Of a DNA stretch of 64,000 bases, positions 26,853-35,471 are shown in pieces. This DNA is from Metabacillus schmidteae (GTDB lineage Bacteria; Bacillota; Bacilli; Bacillales; Bacillaceae): NCBI RefSeq assembly GCF_903166545.1, contig NZ_CAESCH010000002.1, positions 248,001 to 312,000 of the forward strand, read 5' to 3'. The stretch's first letter is position 1. Each line of letters starts with the position of its first letter. The notes beneath the pieces were generated by a model. That model made no database searches. It worked only from the letters and a program-made list of their open reading frames with translations, and had not been told where the DNA came from. A program made the translations under genes and the position numbers.

Positions 26853-26927
26853 GTGTTAAAAAATGACACTCTTGTGAGAAAGGATAAAATGAATAATAGT
26901 TTAAAGGAAGGTTTGTTTTTTTAATAT

Positions 26928-27290
26928 ATGAAAGACAAAAGAAGTGAGAAACAAAGGAGAAACGTCTTTCATAGAGTGGATGAAAGACAAAAGAAGTGAG
27001 AGACAAGGAAAAACGTCTTTCATAGAGGGGATGAAAGACAAAAGAAGTAAGAAACAAAGGAGAAATGTCTTTCATAGAGGAGATGAAAGACAAAAGAAGT
27101 GAGAGACAAGGAAAAACGTCTTTCATAGAAGGGATGAAAGACAAAAGAAATGAAAATCAAAGAGGAAACGTCGTTCATAGAGGGGATGAAAGACAAAAGA
27201 AATGAAAATCAAAGAGGAAACGTCTTTCATAAAGGGAATGAAAGACAAACCAAAAGAAATCCAAAAGAGAAACGCACTTCATAACCTCTA
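26928..27290. repeat. Tandem array of seven 51/52-bp units, each a hairpin
   Basis: Units begin at 26928, 26980, 27031, 27083, 27134, 27186 and 27238. Each starts ATGAAAGACA and, 26-27 nt later, has the complementary GTCTTTCAT, so every unit can fold; the 7-nt junction between units can also form a short hairpin with the next unit. Units 2 and 4 are 51 bp, the rest 52; the last is the most diverged. Open frames across the array are repeat artefacts. It fills the 663-bp gap between the M23 hydrolase and ctpB. Confidence 0.92.
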
Positions 27291-27465
27291 AGTCAATTTA
27301 TCTACATCATAAAGTGTTATATACCACTACTTTACAACGAAAATCCACATAATCGCCACTTCCAACATTGCCTTACATGATTTGGCCAAGCTTGTCATAT
27401 ACTAAGATAGTCTAAATAAAAACGGTATGACATAACCTGGCGACGTTGGAAATAGGAGGTAAACG

Positions 27466-28926
27466 ATGAATCAGAAAATCACAGCACTGTTAATGACCCT
27501 AGCCTTAATTGTTGGCGCAGGTGGTATGTATGTAGGATTGGAATTAACACAAACCAAACCTCCACAAGAGGTAGAAGCAGTTCCGACCTTCGGAAATGTG
27601 TTTCAAGCAGAAGAAGAACAAGCAACAGAAATTGAAGGATTTGAAAAGTTTCAGCAGGCACTTGAATTAATTTCAACAAAATATGTAGAGGAAGTGGATC
27701 AGGAAGAGCTATTAGAAGGTGCAATACAGGGGATGCTTTCTACATTAGATGATCCTTACTCTGTGTATATGGATAAAGAAACAGCCAAGCAGTTCTCTCA
27801 AGCACTTGATTCATCCTTCGAAGGAATCGGTGCAGAGGTTGGGATGAGCGATGGCAAGGTGACGATTGTGTCTCCTTTTAAAGGTTCGCCGGCGGAAAAA
27901 GCAGGTCTGCAGCCAAATGATCAAATTATTAGTATTAACGGAGAAAATGTTGAAGGCTTAGATCTTCATGAGACCGTTTTAAAAATTCGCGGCAAAAAGG
28001 GAACGAAGGTAGCCATTGAGGTGCTTCGCCCAAATTCAAAGGAAAAGTTAACCTTTGATGTTGTTCGTGATGAAATTCCACTTGAAACAGTGTTTAGCTC
28101 GACGAAAGATTATCAAGGTAAAAAGGTCGGATATATTGAGGTAACGTCCTTCTCGGAAAACACTGCAGAAGATTTCAAAAACACATTATCCAAGCTTGAA
28201 AAAGAAAAGATTGAAGGATTAGTTTTAGATGTACGTGGAAATCCGGGCGGATATTTACAAAGTGTTGAGGAAATTTTAAAACAGTTTGTGACAAAAGATC
28301 ATCCATACATTCAAATTGAAGAACGAAACGGAGATAAAAAACGTTACTTCTCAAAACTTTCTAAGCAAAAAGACTATCCGGTAACAGTCTTAATTGATAA
28401 AGGAAGTGCTTCAGCTTCTGAAATCCTTGCCGGTGCTCTAAAAGAAGCTTCAGGTTATGACATTGTTGGTGTAACTTCTTTTGGAAAAGGAACAGTTCAG
28501 CAGGCGGTACCGATGGGAGATGGAAGTAATATTAAATTAACGCTTTATAAATGGCTCACACCAGAAGGTAATTGGATTCACAAAAAAGGAGTAGAGCCGA
28601 CAATTAAAGTGGAGCAGCCGGAATTGTATCAGGCAAGTCCGCTTCAGATTGAAAAAACATTAGTACCGGATATGAACAATGAACAAGTCAAAACAGCACA
28701 AGTTGCTTTAAAAGGATTAGGCTTTGAGCCGGAACGAGAAGACGGGTACTTCAGTAAAGGAACAGAAACAGCTGTCAAAGCATTCCAACAAACAAACGAG
28801 CTTCCGATTAGCGGGAAAATTGATCAGCAAACAGCTAATACTCTTAATCAAAAAGTAATTGAGCAAAGAGGAAAAGAAGAAAATGATGTACAACTGAAAA
28901 TGGCGATTAAAGCTCTCTTTAAATAA
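27466..28926 (+). CDS. ctpB: Carboxy-terminal processing serine protease CtpB (S41)
   Basis: CtpB is an extracytoplasmic protease; in B. subtilis it cleaves SpoIVFA during sporulation. The 486-residue product has an N-terminal signal-anchor (ALLMTLALIVGAGGMYVGLE), a PDZ domain (about residues 120-195, GIGAEVGMSDGKVTIVSPF), the S41 core with catalytic Ser in KGSASASEILAG (about 315) and Lys in SFGKGTVQQ (about 340), and a C-terminal peptidoglycan-binding domain (about 410-470). Length agrees with B. subtilis CtpB (480). The position before swrA and minJ is conserved. Confidence 0.95.
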   Translation: MNQKITALLMTLALIVGAGGMYVGLELTQTKPPQEVEAVPTFGNVFQAEEEQATEIEGFEKFQQALELISTKYVEEVDQEELLEGAIQGMLSTLDDPYSVYMDKETAKQFSQALDSSFEGIGAEVGMSDGKVTIVSPFKGSPAEKAGLQPNDQIISINGENVEGLDLHETVLKIRGKKGTKVAIEVLRPNSKEKLTFDVVRDEIPLETVFSSTKDYQGKKVGYIEVTSFSENTAEDFKNTLSKLEKEKIEGLVLDVRGNPGGYLQSVEEILKQFVTKDHPYIQIEERNGDKKRYFSKLSKQKDYPVTVLIDKGSASASEILAGALKEASGYDIVGVTSFGKGTVQQAVPMGDGSNIKLTLYKWLTPEGNWIHKKGVEPTIKVEQPELYQASPLQIEKTLVPDMNNEQVKTAQVALKGLGFEPEREDGYFSKGTETAVKAFQQTNELPISGKIDQQTANTLNQKVIEQRGKEENDVQLKMAIKALFK

Positions 28927-28934
28927 GGATGAAA

Positions 28935-28966
28935 ATAAGAACTGACAGCAGTCAGTTCTTATTTTT
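28935..28966 (+). terminator. Terminator of ctpB
   Basis: AATAAGAACTGAC and GTCAGTTCTTATT flank AGCA (28947-28950), followed by TTT. Confidence 0.88.
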
Positions 28967-29014
28967 ATGATTTTAAGGATGATAGTATAAAAAACTAAGG
29001 CTTTCTCCATTAGG

Positions 29015-29040
29015 ACTTGGCGAGAAGCCAAGTTTTTTTC
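29015..29040 (+). terminator. Second stem-loop terminator upstream of swrA
   Basis: ACTTGGC (29015-29021) pairs with GCCAAGT (29027-29033), followed by T7. With the ctpB terminator only 50 nt away, it may end a short transcript or leader. Confidence 0.75.
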
Positions 29041-29129
29041 ATGTAAGGACGTAAAATCCCGAATGTTTCCGAACCTATATAAATAGATTGATTTTCGTCG
29101 TAATCGGGCAAATTTGGGAGGTTTTATAA

Positions 29130-29477
29130 ATGAGAAATTCAAGCTTTCAAAAGGAGCAGGTATATCAGGAGATTTTTTCACAGTTAACCGAAAGCAGTTC
29201 GGCACAGCCGTTTCATTCGAGCCCAAGTAAGCCAATTCGGCTTTTTAGTATGTATGTTGCAAACTACACTCAAATTAAGAAGGTCGAACAAATTGACGAG
29301 GACTGTGTAAAAGATTTTTTTCAATATTTACTGCAAAATCATAAACGATTGTCACTTTCTCTAAGCGATATTAAAAAATCGATGAAAGTGATTGTCGATT
29401 TACTAGGTATGGAAGAAGTTCATAGCTTTAATGATTTTTCTCTTTCAAACAGCAGTCTGTGGGAGAACTTAAAATAA
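29130..29477 (+). CDS. swrA: Swarming motility protein SwrA
   Basis: SwrA works with DegU to activate the fla/che operon in B. subtilis. The 115-residue product matches my memory of B. subtilis SwrA (117 residues) in the central and C-terminal parts: NYTQIKKVEQIDEDCVKDFF, QNHKRLSLSLSDIKKSM and the ending DFSLSNSSLW. It lies between ctpB and minJ, exactly as in B. subtilis. The homopolymer tract that switches swrA off in laboratory B. subtilis strains is not evident; the longest A run is six, and the gene looks intact. It supports a swarming-capable flagellate. Confidence 0.85.
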   Translation: MRNSSFQKEQVYQEIFSQLTESSSAQPFHSSPSKPIRLFSMYVANYTQIKKVEQIDEDCVKDFFQYLLQNHKRLSLSLSDIKKSMKVIVDLLGMEEVHSFNDFSLSNSSLWENLK

Positions 29478-29558
29478 GCATACTCAATTACACCTTGAGG
29501 TGGTAAAATATGAGTAACCTAGTAGAAACGGGTAGAAACAGTAAGGTGGGATTCTGTT

Positions 29559-30734
29559 TTGATTGAAAATTGGTTACTAGAGTTGCTGTGGGCAATTGGT
29601 CGCTTTTTTATCCATCCGCTCTTTTATTTATTTTTCCTCATTTCACTTTTTTACGGTATGCTTCGTGTGAAGCGTGAACGAAATTCGTTTCACATTCGTG
29701 TTCAGGATTTATATGATGAAATGAAGTTTACGTATACAAAGGGACTTTTGATGGGACTGTTTGTGTCAGTCTTTATTTTCGCGCTTGGCCTGAGCCTTCC
29801 GTTTGGAACAGTCGTTATTCTAGCCATCATAACAGCGCTTTTGAGCTTTACGCTCCAGCTAAGGTGGTTGTCTGCCGCTTTTACTATTGGGCTAACCTTA
29901 TTGGCAGTTGCGTTTATTCCGGAACGATTTGACTCATTTTTTGTGGGCTTTTCCGGGACAAGCCTTGCTTCTCTTAGTATTTTAGCAGGGGTATTGGTAA
30001 TAGCTGAAGGAATCTTAGTCATGCGAACAGCACATCAGAAAACATCTCCTTCTTTAAAAACAAGTACAAGAGGATTGCCGATCGGTTTCCATCAGGCAAA
30101 TCGAACATGGATGCTGCCGCTCCTTCTTCTTGTACCAGGTGGAGATCTGACTTCAACACTTGCTTGGTGGCCGATGTTATCGATTAACGGTGAACCGTTC
30201 TTGCTGCTGGTGATCCCCTTTTTCTTAGGGTTTAGTCAACGGGTTCAAGGTTCATTGCCACAGGAGAGCATAAAGGTTACGGGACTCCGAGTTGTATGGC
30301 TTGGTGTACTTACTTTAGTATTGGCGATAGGTAGTATTTGGTGGACACCACTTGCAATTATGGCTGTCATTGTTGCAATGCTAGGTCGTGAATTCATTAC
30401 CATTCGCCAACGAATTAATGATGTTTCTGCTGCCTTTTATTTCTCGAAGCGAGATCAGGGCTTAATGGTATTAGGCATCCTGCCGCATTCACCAGCCGAA
30501 AGAATGAATCTCGTGGTAGGCGAAATGATCATGAAGGTGAATGGATATTCTGTTCACACTGTTGATGAGTTTTATCAAGCACTTCAAAAAAATCGAGCCT
30601 TCTGCAAGCTGGAAGTGGTTGATATTAACGGGGAAATCCGCTTTGCACAGCGGGCATTATATGATGGCGAGCACCATGAATTAGGGATTTTGTTTGTACA
30701 AGATCATAAGAAATGGGAAGATGAAGCGGTTTAA
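29559..30734 (+). CDS. minJ: Division topology protein MinJ (YvjD)
   Basis: MinJ links DivIVA to MinD at the septum and poles. The 391-residue product has several N-terminal membrane segments (FIHPLFYLFFLISLFYGML; LLMGLFVSVFIFALGLSLPF and others to about residue 280) and a C-terminal PDZ-like domain (about 295-380, SKRDQGLMVLGILPHSPAER). Length is near B. subtilis MinJ (397). The start is TTG 29559 behind AAGGTGGG. Order ctpB-swrA-minJ is conserved. Confidence 0.9.
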   Translation: MIENWLLELLWAIGRFFIHPLFYLFFLISLFYGMLRVKRERNSFHIRVQDLYDEMKFTYTKGLLMGLFVSVFIFALGLSLPFGTVVILAIITALLSFTLQLRWLSAAFTIGLTLLAVAFIPERFDSFFVGFSGTSLASLSILAGVLVIAEGILVMRTAHQKTSPSLKTSTRGLPIGFHQANRTWMLPLLLLVPGGDLTSTLAWWPMLSINGEPFLLLVIPFFLGFSQRVQGSLPQESIKVTGLRVVWLGVLTLVLAIGSIWWTPLAIMAVIVAMLGREFITIRQRINDVSAAFYFSKRDQGLMVLGILPHSPAERMNLVVGEMIMKVNGYSVHTVDEFYQALQKNRAFCKLEVVDINGEIRFAQRALYDGEHHELGILFVQDHKKWEDEAV

Positions 30735-30756
30735 TTGTGAATTTTTAAAATTTCAA

Positions 30757-30795
30757 AGGGTGTAAGAATATTAATTTATTCTTACACCCTATTTT
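30757..30795. terminator. Bidirectional terminator between minJ and the lipoprotein gene
   Basis: AGGGTGTAAGAATA (30757-30770) pairs perfectly with TATTCTTACACCCT (30777-30790); T-rich on the plus side, A-rich on the other. Confidence 0.88.
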
Positions 30796-30810
30796 TGCCT
30801 TTGTTAACTA

Positions 30811-31383
30811 TTATTCTATATCTGAGTTAATTGATTGAAAGATGCCTATAAGGGCCTCTTTATCAGGATGATATTTGTAGTTAAACATCAAGAAGTTACC
30901 ATTTAGAATTACTGATGATTGATCTAACAATCTACCTGTTTCATTAATGCGTTTCATTGTTTCTGCTGCTTTAGGATTATTTGGATCATACTCATAAAAT
31001 TCTAGATCAGTACCGTTAATTCTTGCTCTGACTCCTTTCTTTGCATCTACCATATCTGCTTGCATATCATTTATAATTTCAACAGTATATCCGAAGTTTT
31101 CAAAATAAGTAAGAACCTCTGATAAATCTTCAACCTTTTGCTGAGTAATGAGTTCTCCCTCAGATGCTTCATATACATCACCAGACTCTGTTGATGCTAC
31201 TTCTAATGCTTCAGATGATTTATTTATTTGATCTTCTGCATGGGTATCTCCAGTGGTGTTTTCCTTAATTTCCTTAGATACGACCTCTTTTACTTCCTCT
31301 TCATCAGTTGCAGTATTATTACTGCATGCTCCTAACATAGTTGCAATAAGTATTGCAAAAAATATTAATAATAGCTTATTCAT
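30811..31383 (-). CDS. Lipoprotein of unknown function
   Basis: A 190-residue exported protein. Residues 1-20 are a lipoprotein signal with lipobox MLGAC, so it is probably anchored to the outer face of the membrane. Residues 25-80 are polar, acidic and low in complexity. The remainder looks like a small folded domain (LEFYEYDPNNPKAAETMKRI) seen in other Bacillus lipoproteins but which I cannot name. Convergent with minJ, monocistronic. Confidence 0.75.
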   Translation of the reverse strand: MNKLLLIFFAILIATMLGACSNNTATDEEEVKEVVSKEIKENTTGDTHAEDQINKSSEALEVASTESGDVYEASEGELITQQKVEDLSEVLTYFENFGYTVEIINDMQADMVDAKKGVRARINGTDLEFYEYDPNNPKAAETMKRINETGRLLDQSSVILNGNFLMFNYKYHPDKEALIGIFQSINSDIE

Positions 31384-31944
31384 GTTTTATTTCCCCCAAA
31401 GAAGTTAATTTTTCCTTTTGTATAATATCATAATGGTAAAAAAAGGGGAGTGTTTTTTGTGAAAAGTTGATCAATTTTATCAGTCTAGTACAAAGTAATC
31501 TTAAAAAATATGATAGTCACCCCCATTTATATATAGAAAAATATTGTAGAGGGTAAGGTGCAAATAAAATAGCAAACATCTAAAATGTTGAAATAGCTAA
31601 ATTAAAATGCGTAAATATTACTCAGAAATAATTAAATAATAAATATTGCTTATATTTAACAATGCAAAAAATTTACTAAATTGATAATAATTATACTGTG
31701 TGTTGTGTTATATGAAAACAAGAGAAACGCTCATGAATAATTGAGGAACCAATCCTGAATAGGAAAAATTTTAAATAGTAACAGCATTTAATAGAGTAAG
31801 GCTTTTCATAGTTATTTAAATCGCTTTTCATATAATCCCTCCAATCCAAAATTTTTTAGACTTTCTGAAATAAAAATAATTAGGTATGATGGGTAACAGA
31901 GTAAGGCAAAAAAGCACGTGTTAAGAAATAAGGAGGAAATTCCT
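31384..31944. other. AT-rich intergenic stretch, no feature recognised
   Basis: About 560 bp without a supported gene. Apart from upstream regions of the two divergent neighbours I see no repeat, strong hairpin or conserved RNA. Confidence 0.5.
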
Positions 31945-32499
31945 GTGGAATATGTCGACCCTATAAAAGACATTGAAAAAATTAATGCAATTAAGGAAAA
32001 ATTGAAAAACCATTCACAAAGGGATTTATTGCTTTTTGTATTGGGGATTAATACAGGTATAAGAATTAGCGATTTACTAGCTTTAAAAGTAGGGGATGTT
32101 TGGGATGGAGAAAAGGTAAGGGAATTTCTTTATATTAAAGAGGATCAAGAGAAAGCATATTATATAAATAGGTCAGTAAAAAGTGAAATAGAAATTTATT
32201 TAGCCAAAGATGATTATAAGGATGAGGATTTCCTTTTTAAGTCTAAGAAAGATCTCAAACCTATAACACGACAACAAGCATATCGGATTATTCATAACGC
32301 GGCAAAGGAAGTAGGAGTTGTAGAAAAAGTAGGAACTCATACACTTCGAAAAACATTTGGGTACCATGCTTATCGTAAAGGAATTGCGATTTCGTTATTA
32401 ATGTCTATTTATAATCACCATTCTCCTGCTGAAACATTACGCTATTTAGGAATTGATAAGAATGATGAAAAATTAATTAAAATAGATGTTAATTTATAA
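31945..32499 (+). CDS. Short tyrosine recombinase/integrase
   Basis: A 184-residue protein consisting essentially of the catalytic domain of the phage integrase (XerC/D) family. The catalytic Arg lies in NTGIRISDLLAL, the HxxR box is HTLRKTFGYH, and the C-terminal His and Tyr are in NHHSPAETLRYLGI. The N-terminal core-binding domain is nearly absent, so it is one of the short Bacillus integrase-like proteins (similar in size to YoeC) of unknown target. GTG 31945 lies 8 nt after AGGAGG. No attachment site or cargo was recognised; mobility is not shown. Confidence 0.85.
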   Translation: MEYVDPIKDIEKINAIKEKLKNHSQRDLLLFVLGINTGIRISDLLALKVGDVWDGEKVREFLYIKEDQEKAYYINRSVKSEIEIYLAKDDYKDEDFLFKSKKDLKPITRQQAYRIIHNAAKEVGVVEKVGTHTLRKTFGYHAYRKGIAISLLMSIYNHHSPAETLRYLGIDKNDEKLIKIDVNL

Positions 32500-32650
32500 C
32501 TATTTTTGATCGGGAAATGAGTAATTGTGAGTACTAATCAAAAATGTAATAACTGAAATTAAATTTAGCATGGGGATTATGTTTTTAATTATCACCTTAG
32601 AGGGTATAGACAATTAGAGTTTGACTATAGAAATAGTTATAGCAATTTCC

Positions 32651-32739
32651 TCTATACTGTATACGAAGTAAATCTGGGGAAAGCTACCAGTTTCTTCTGA
32701 ATCATATGATATAATAATAACGATTAGGTACAGTATAGA
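32651..32739. repeat. Long-range 11-bp inverted repeat in the leader of a CNNM gene
   Basis: TCTATACTGTA (32651-32661) and TACAGTATAGA (32729-32739) are exact inverted copies 67 bp apart, ending 44 bp before the gene at 32783. They could close a structured leader RNA or be a dispersed operator. No known riboswitch pattern fits convincingly. Confidence 0.45.
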
Positions 32740-32782
32740 CCTAAAATTTTCTACTATAAAAATAAGGAACGGTGAAGATTTT

Positions 32783-34111
32783 TTGGACAGTAGTATATTG
32801 GTTTCCATTTTGATTGTTTTAATTCTTATAGTAGCAAATGGTATATTTGCTATGACGGAGATTTCGATTGTAACCTCCAAAAAAAATAGACTTGAAAAAC
32901 GGAAAGAAGAAGGTGACTCGCGTGCAGGTTTCGCCTTAAAATTAGCTGAAGATCCGAATCAGTTATTGTCAACGATTCAAATTGGGATTACGTTAATCGG
33001 TGTTATTACGGGGGCATTTGGTGGTGCAACAATAGCTGGACAGTTATCTGTTTATGTTGAAAAAGTTGAGCTACTTGCACCTTTTAGTGACACGTTGAGT
33101 TTTGCCGTAGTTGTCGGACTCTCCACATACTTATCATTAATCATAGGTGAGTTAGTTCCAAAAAGGATTGGAATGGGAAATCCTGAGAAAGTAGCTCTTA
33201 TCGTTGCTAAGCCAATGTATTATTTTTCTAAAGTTGGAAGACCGCTCATTTGGTTTTTAAGTAAATCTACAGAAATCGTACTGAAATTACTGAGAATCAA
33301 ACCGAACGATGAACCAGAAGTGACAGAAGAAGAAATTACTCAACTAATTGAACAAGGTGTTTATAGTGGAGTTTTGGAAGAAATAGAGCAGGATATGGTT
33401 GAGCAAATTTTTGATTTGGGAGACAAGCACTTAGGAAACATCTTAACTCCAAGAACAAAACTTGTTTGGCTCGATTTAGAAGATTCATTTGAAGAAAATA
33501 TCAAAATCATGACAGAAAGTCCTTATTCAAAGTTTCCTGTTGGAAAAGGAAGCTTGGACAGCTTTGAAGGAATCATACATACAAAAGATGTTTTTTCTAA
33601 AGTTATGCAAGGGAAAGAATTTCGTTTAGAAGAATGTATTGAACAAGCCCTTGTTTTGCCGGAATCGATGAAAGTATTTCAATCGCTGGAAAGCTTAAAG
33701 ACGTCCGGTCAGCATCAAGCAATGGTTATAGACGAATACGGTGGAATTGAAGGATTTGTTACCCTTCATGATATTGTAGAAAATATCGTCGGTGACATGC
33801 CTGACGAAGATGAAATAGACCCTCAAATTATTAAAAGAGATGAAGAAACATGGTTAGCAGATGGATTTGTTTCTTTTAATGCATTTATTAAATATTTTGA
33901 TTTAGAGGACATCTCCATTCAATTGAGTAATAAATCATCATTTCACACATTAGGTGGGTTTATTACAAATCAAATCGGGGATATACCGAAAGTCACAGAT
34001 ACTGTACAAGTAAAAGATTTAAAACTGGAAGTCATCGACATGGATCAGTTTAGAGTCGATAAAATAATGATTTCAAAGGTCGAGAATAAAGAAGAGGTAG
34101 TACAACAATAA
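32783..34111 (+). CDS. CNNM/CorC-type membrane protein with CBS pair (YrkA-like)
   Basis: A 442-residue protein: N-terminal CNNM (DUF21) membrane domain with four hydrophobic segments (ILVSILIVLILIVANGIFAM), a CBS-domain pair (about residues 210-340; ILTPRTKLVWLD, then VIDEYGGIEGFVTLHDIVEN) and a C-terminal CorC/HlyC domain (about 350-430). Related proteins act in magnesium or cobalt export and resistance. It is more distant from the three paralogues at 48-54 kb than they are from each other, and it lacks their leader hairpin. Start is TTG 32783 behind GGTGAAG. Confidence 0.88.
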   Translation: MDSSILVSILIVLILIVANGIFAMTEISIVTSKKNRLEKRKEEGDSRAGFALKLAEDPNQLLSTIQIGITLIGVITGAFGGATIAGQLSVYVEKVELLAPFSDTLSFAVVVGLSTYLSLIIGELVPKRIGMGNPEKVALIVAKPMYYFSKVGRPLIWFLSKSTEIVLKLLRIKPNDEPEVTEEEITQLIEQGVYSGVLEEIEQDMVEQIFDLGDKHLGNILTPRTKLVWLDLEDSFEENIKIMTESPYSKFPVGKGSLDSFEGIIHTKDVFSKVMQGKEFRLEECIEQALVLPESMKVFQSLESLKTSGQHQAMVIDEYGGIEGFVTLHDIVENIVGDMPDEDEIDPQIIKRDEETWLADGFVSFNAFIKYFDLEDISIQLSNKSSFHTLGGFITNQIGDIPKVTDTVQVKDLKLEVIDMDQFRVDKIMISKVENKEEVVQQ

Positions 34112-34112
34112 A

Positions 34113-34156
34113 AACGATTGGTAGACGAATTTGATTTGTCTGCCAATTGTTTTTAC
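34113..34156 (+). terminator. Terminator of the YrkA-like gene
   Basis: AACGATTGGTAGAC (34113-34126) pairs with GTCTGCCAATTGTT (34138-34151), followed by T residues. Confidence 0.8.
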
Positions 34157-34284
34157 TTTTTTCTGGCATGATTTTGGATCATATCCTCTCTCATTTTTTC
34201 CTCTATTCATTTAAAACAGTTTGTAGTGTTCCTAAGTTTTTCTCATGATACTGAAGTAATCCTGATTACTATATAGCTACACTG

Positions 34285-34554
34285 TTACCAGCTTGATTTT
34301 TTGACTCCAGGAAGCTGGCCTTTATGAGCTAATTCCCGGAAAGCAATACGGGACATTTTAAACTTTCTTAGATATCCTCTAGGTCTCCCAGTAATTTCAC
34401 ACCTGTTATGCAATCGAGTAGGAGCGGAATCTCTTGGCAAATTTCTTAATGCTTCATAGTCACCTTTTTCTAGTAACTCTTTTCGAATTTCTGCGTATTT
34501 TTTAACCATTTCCTGGCGTTTTCTTTCTTTAACAATTTTCGACTTTTTCGCCAC
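34285..34554 (-). CDS. rpsN: Zinc-independent 30S ribosomal protein S14, alternative form
   Basis: An 89-residue S14 of the zinc-free (C-minus) type: it lacks the CxxC pairs of the main S14 and has the usual S14 core ([20 protein letters not shown], then [18 protein letters not shown]). In B. subtilis the equivalent (YhzA/RpsN2) is derepressed by Zur under zinc starvation, freeing zinc from ribosomes. Here a Zur box lies 41 bp upstream of its start, which supports the same control. It is divergent from the zinc-related region that follows. Confidence 0.93.
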   Translation of the reverse strand: MAKKSKIVKERKRQEMVKKYAEIRKELLEKGDYEALRNLPRDSAPTRLHNRCEITGRPRGYLRKFKMSRIAFRELAHKGQLPGVKKSSW

Positions 34555-34594
34555 TTGAAAACAACTCCTTAGATTAGAATATATGAATCAATTT

Positions 34595-34617
34595 AAAACG
34601 TAATAATTACGATTTAT
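34595..34617. promoter_or_regulatory. Zur box upstream of rpsN
   Basis: AAAACGTAATAATTACGATT matches the Bacillus Zur operator core TCGTAATNATTACGA at 14 of 15 positions. Confidence 0.82.
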
Positions 34618-34674
34618 GAGTTATTTTATCCTTTTTTTCAGTAAAATGCAAATAGGCATATTTTTATTTTAGAA

Positions 34675-34908
34675 ATGATGACATGTTTTTTACATGAAGT
34701 TGAAGATCTTTTCATAAGGATCGCTAAGGAGAAATCGATAAACATTTGCTCTTATCTTAGCAATACCTTTAGTGAAGAACTTTTGAACCTAAGTGAACCA
34801 ACACCATCCATCGTGGTAGTTGGCAGAGGTATTCCAGCCGCACACTTTGTTATCAATCTGTGTCGAACTTTCCCGGGAAATGTAACACATTGGGCTCGAA
34901 GTATATGA
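34675..34908 (+). pseudogene. Fragment of a putative dinucleotide-binding oxidoreductase
   Basis: A 77-codon frame whose last third reads SIVVVGRGIPAAHFVINLCR, a Rossmann-type dinucleotide-binding start (GxGxxA-like) as seen in FAD/NAD(P)-binding oxidoreductases, but it stops at once after WARSI. The region up to 35082 has no continuing frame. It is probably the remnant of a gene divergent from rpsN and sharing its Zur box. The family is uncertain; an opine dehydrogenase or an N-hydroxylase-like flavoprotein would be attractive in this context but is not shown. Confidence 0.35.
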
Positions 34909-35082
34909 CATCATATTCACAGATAACTGACTATAGATATTCTGGAATGAACTTAATATCTCTTACAGAGAGGATTGGATAAAGAATAGCTAAAGAGGGA
35001 ATGGTTTGAGCTCGAAATACATAATGATTAAGAAGGTGTAAATGCTTCATTGAAAGAAGACCGTGTATAAGGGGGAATAACA

Positions 35083-35271
35083 TTGGGGAAAAAGCTTCGT
35101 GAAGCTATTGTGAAAAGAAAGAAGTTTCTACTTCTGGAACTTTCTAAATACAATAAACATGTAAAAGGTACTAAACCATTATGCGAGCTTTGTTTAAGTG
35201 ATTTAGAAAGGGAGTATCGTCATGCATTAGAAGAGGAGAGAGAAGATGAACTGTTTGAAGGAAACTCATGA
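35083..35271 (+). CDS. Fur-regulated basic protein A (FbpA)-like small protein
   Basis: A 62-residue basic protein (MGKKLREAIVKRKKFLLLEL) with the pattern CELCLSDLEREYRHA, which corresponds to the YELTLSELENEY core I know from the FbpA family. FbpA helps the iron-sparing response in B. subtilis. Here two cysteines replace the usual residues (CELC), which is unusual and could bind metal. The start TTG 35083 lies 7 nt after AAGGGGG. No Fur box was recognised directly upstream. Its neighbours are zinc-starvation genes. Confidence 0.65.
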   Translation: MGKKLREAIVKRKKFLLLELSKYNKHVKGTKPLCELCLSDLEREYRHALEEEREDELFEGNS

Positions 35272-35402
35272 AATAAGGTAACATAGTTCTCACTATTCAA
35301 TTCAGTAACGAATTCCTAAGCTTATAAAAGCCTTTTTTACATTCGTTTTATTTAAATACTAGTCCCACATCTTGATAAATTTCTATAAATAGATAATAAG
35401 AC

Positions 35403-35455
35403 TTGATAAATCGTAATTATTACGATAATATTTAAAACGTAATTATTACGATTTT
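35403..35455 (+). promoter_or_regulatory. Promoter with two Zur boxes for the ABC importer operon
   Basis: TTGATA (35403-35408), a 17-nt spacer and TAATAT (35426-35431) form a good SigA promoter. The first Zur box, TCGTAATTATTACGA (35411-35425), fills the spacer; the second, ACGTAATTATTACGA (35437-35451), lies over the expected transcription start, 26 bp centre to centre. Strong zinc-dependent repression is expected. Confidence 0.85.
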
Positions 35456-35471
35456 GAAAAGGGGTATTATC

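Noticed and set aside
26839..27144. Minus-strand 101-codon frame with repeated SFVFHPLYERRFS-like segments
   Set aside because: It is a translation of the 51/52-bp hairpin repeat array; period not compatible with a real repeat protein beyond the array, and no ribosome site.
26928..27290. CRISPR array
   Set aside because: Units are contiguous variants of one sequence with no unique spacers, and no cas genes are in the window.
28960..29040. T-box or other riboswitch between ctpB and swrA
   Set aside because: Two adjacent terminators are visible but no T-box sequence or aptamer helices.
31945..32499. Prophage or integrative element marked by the tyrosine recombinase
   Set aside because: No attachment repeats, tRNA, phage or conjugation genes nearby; the flanking genes are ordinary chromosomal ones.
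32640..32780. yybP-ykoY manganese riboswitch upstream of the YrkA-like gene
   Set aside because: CTGGGGAAAGCTACC recalls part of the motif, but the second conserved loop and helix order are missing.
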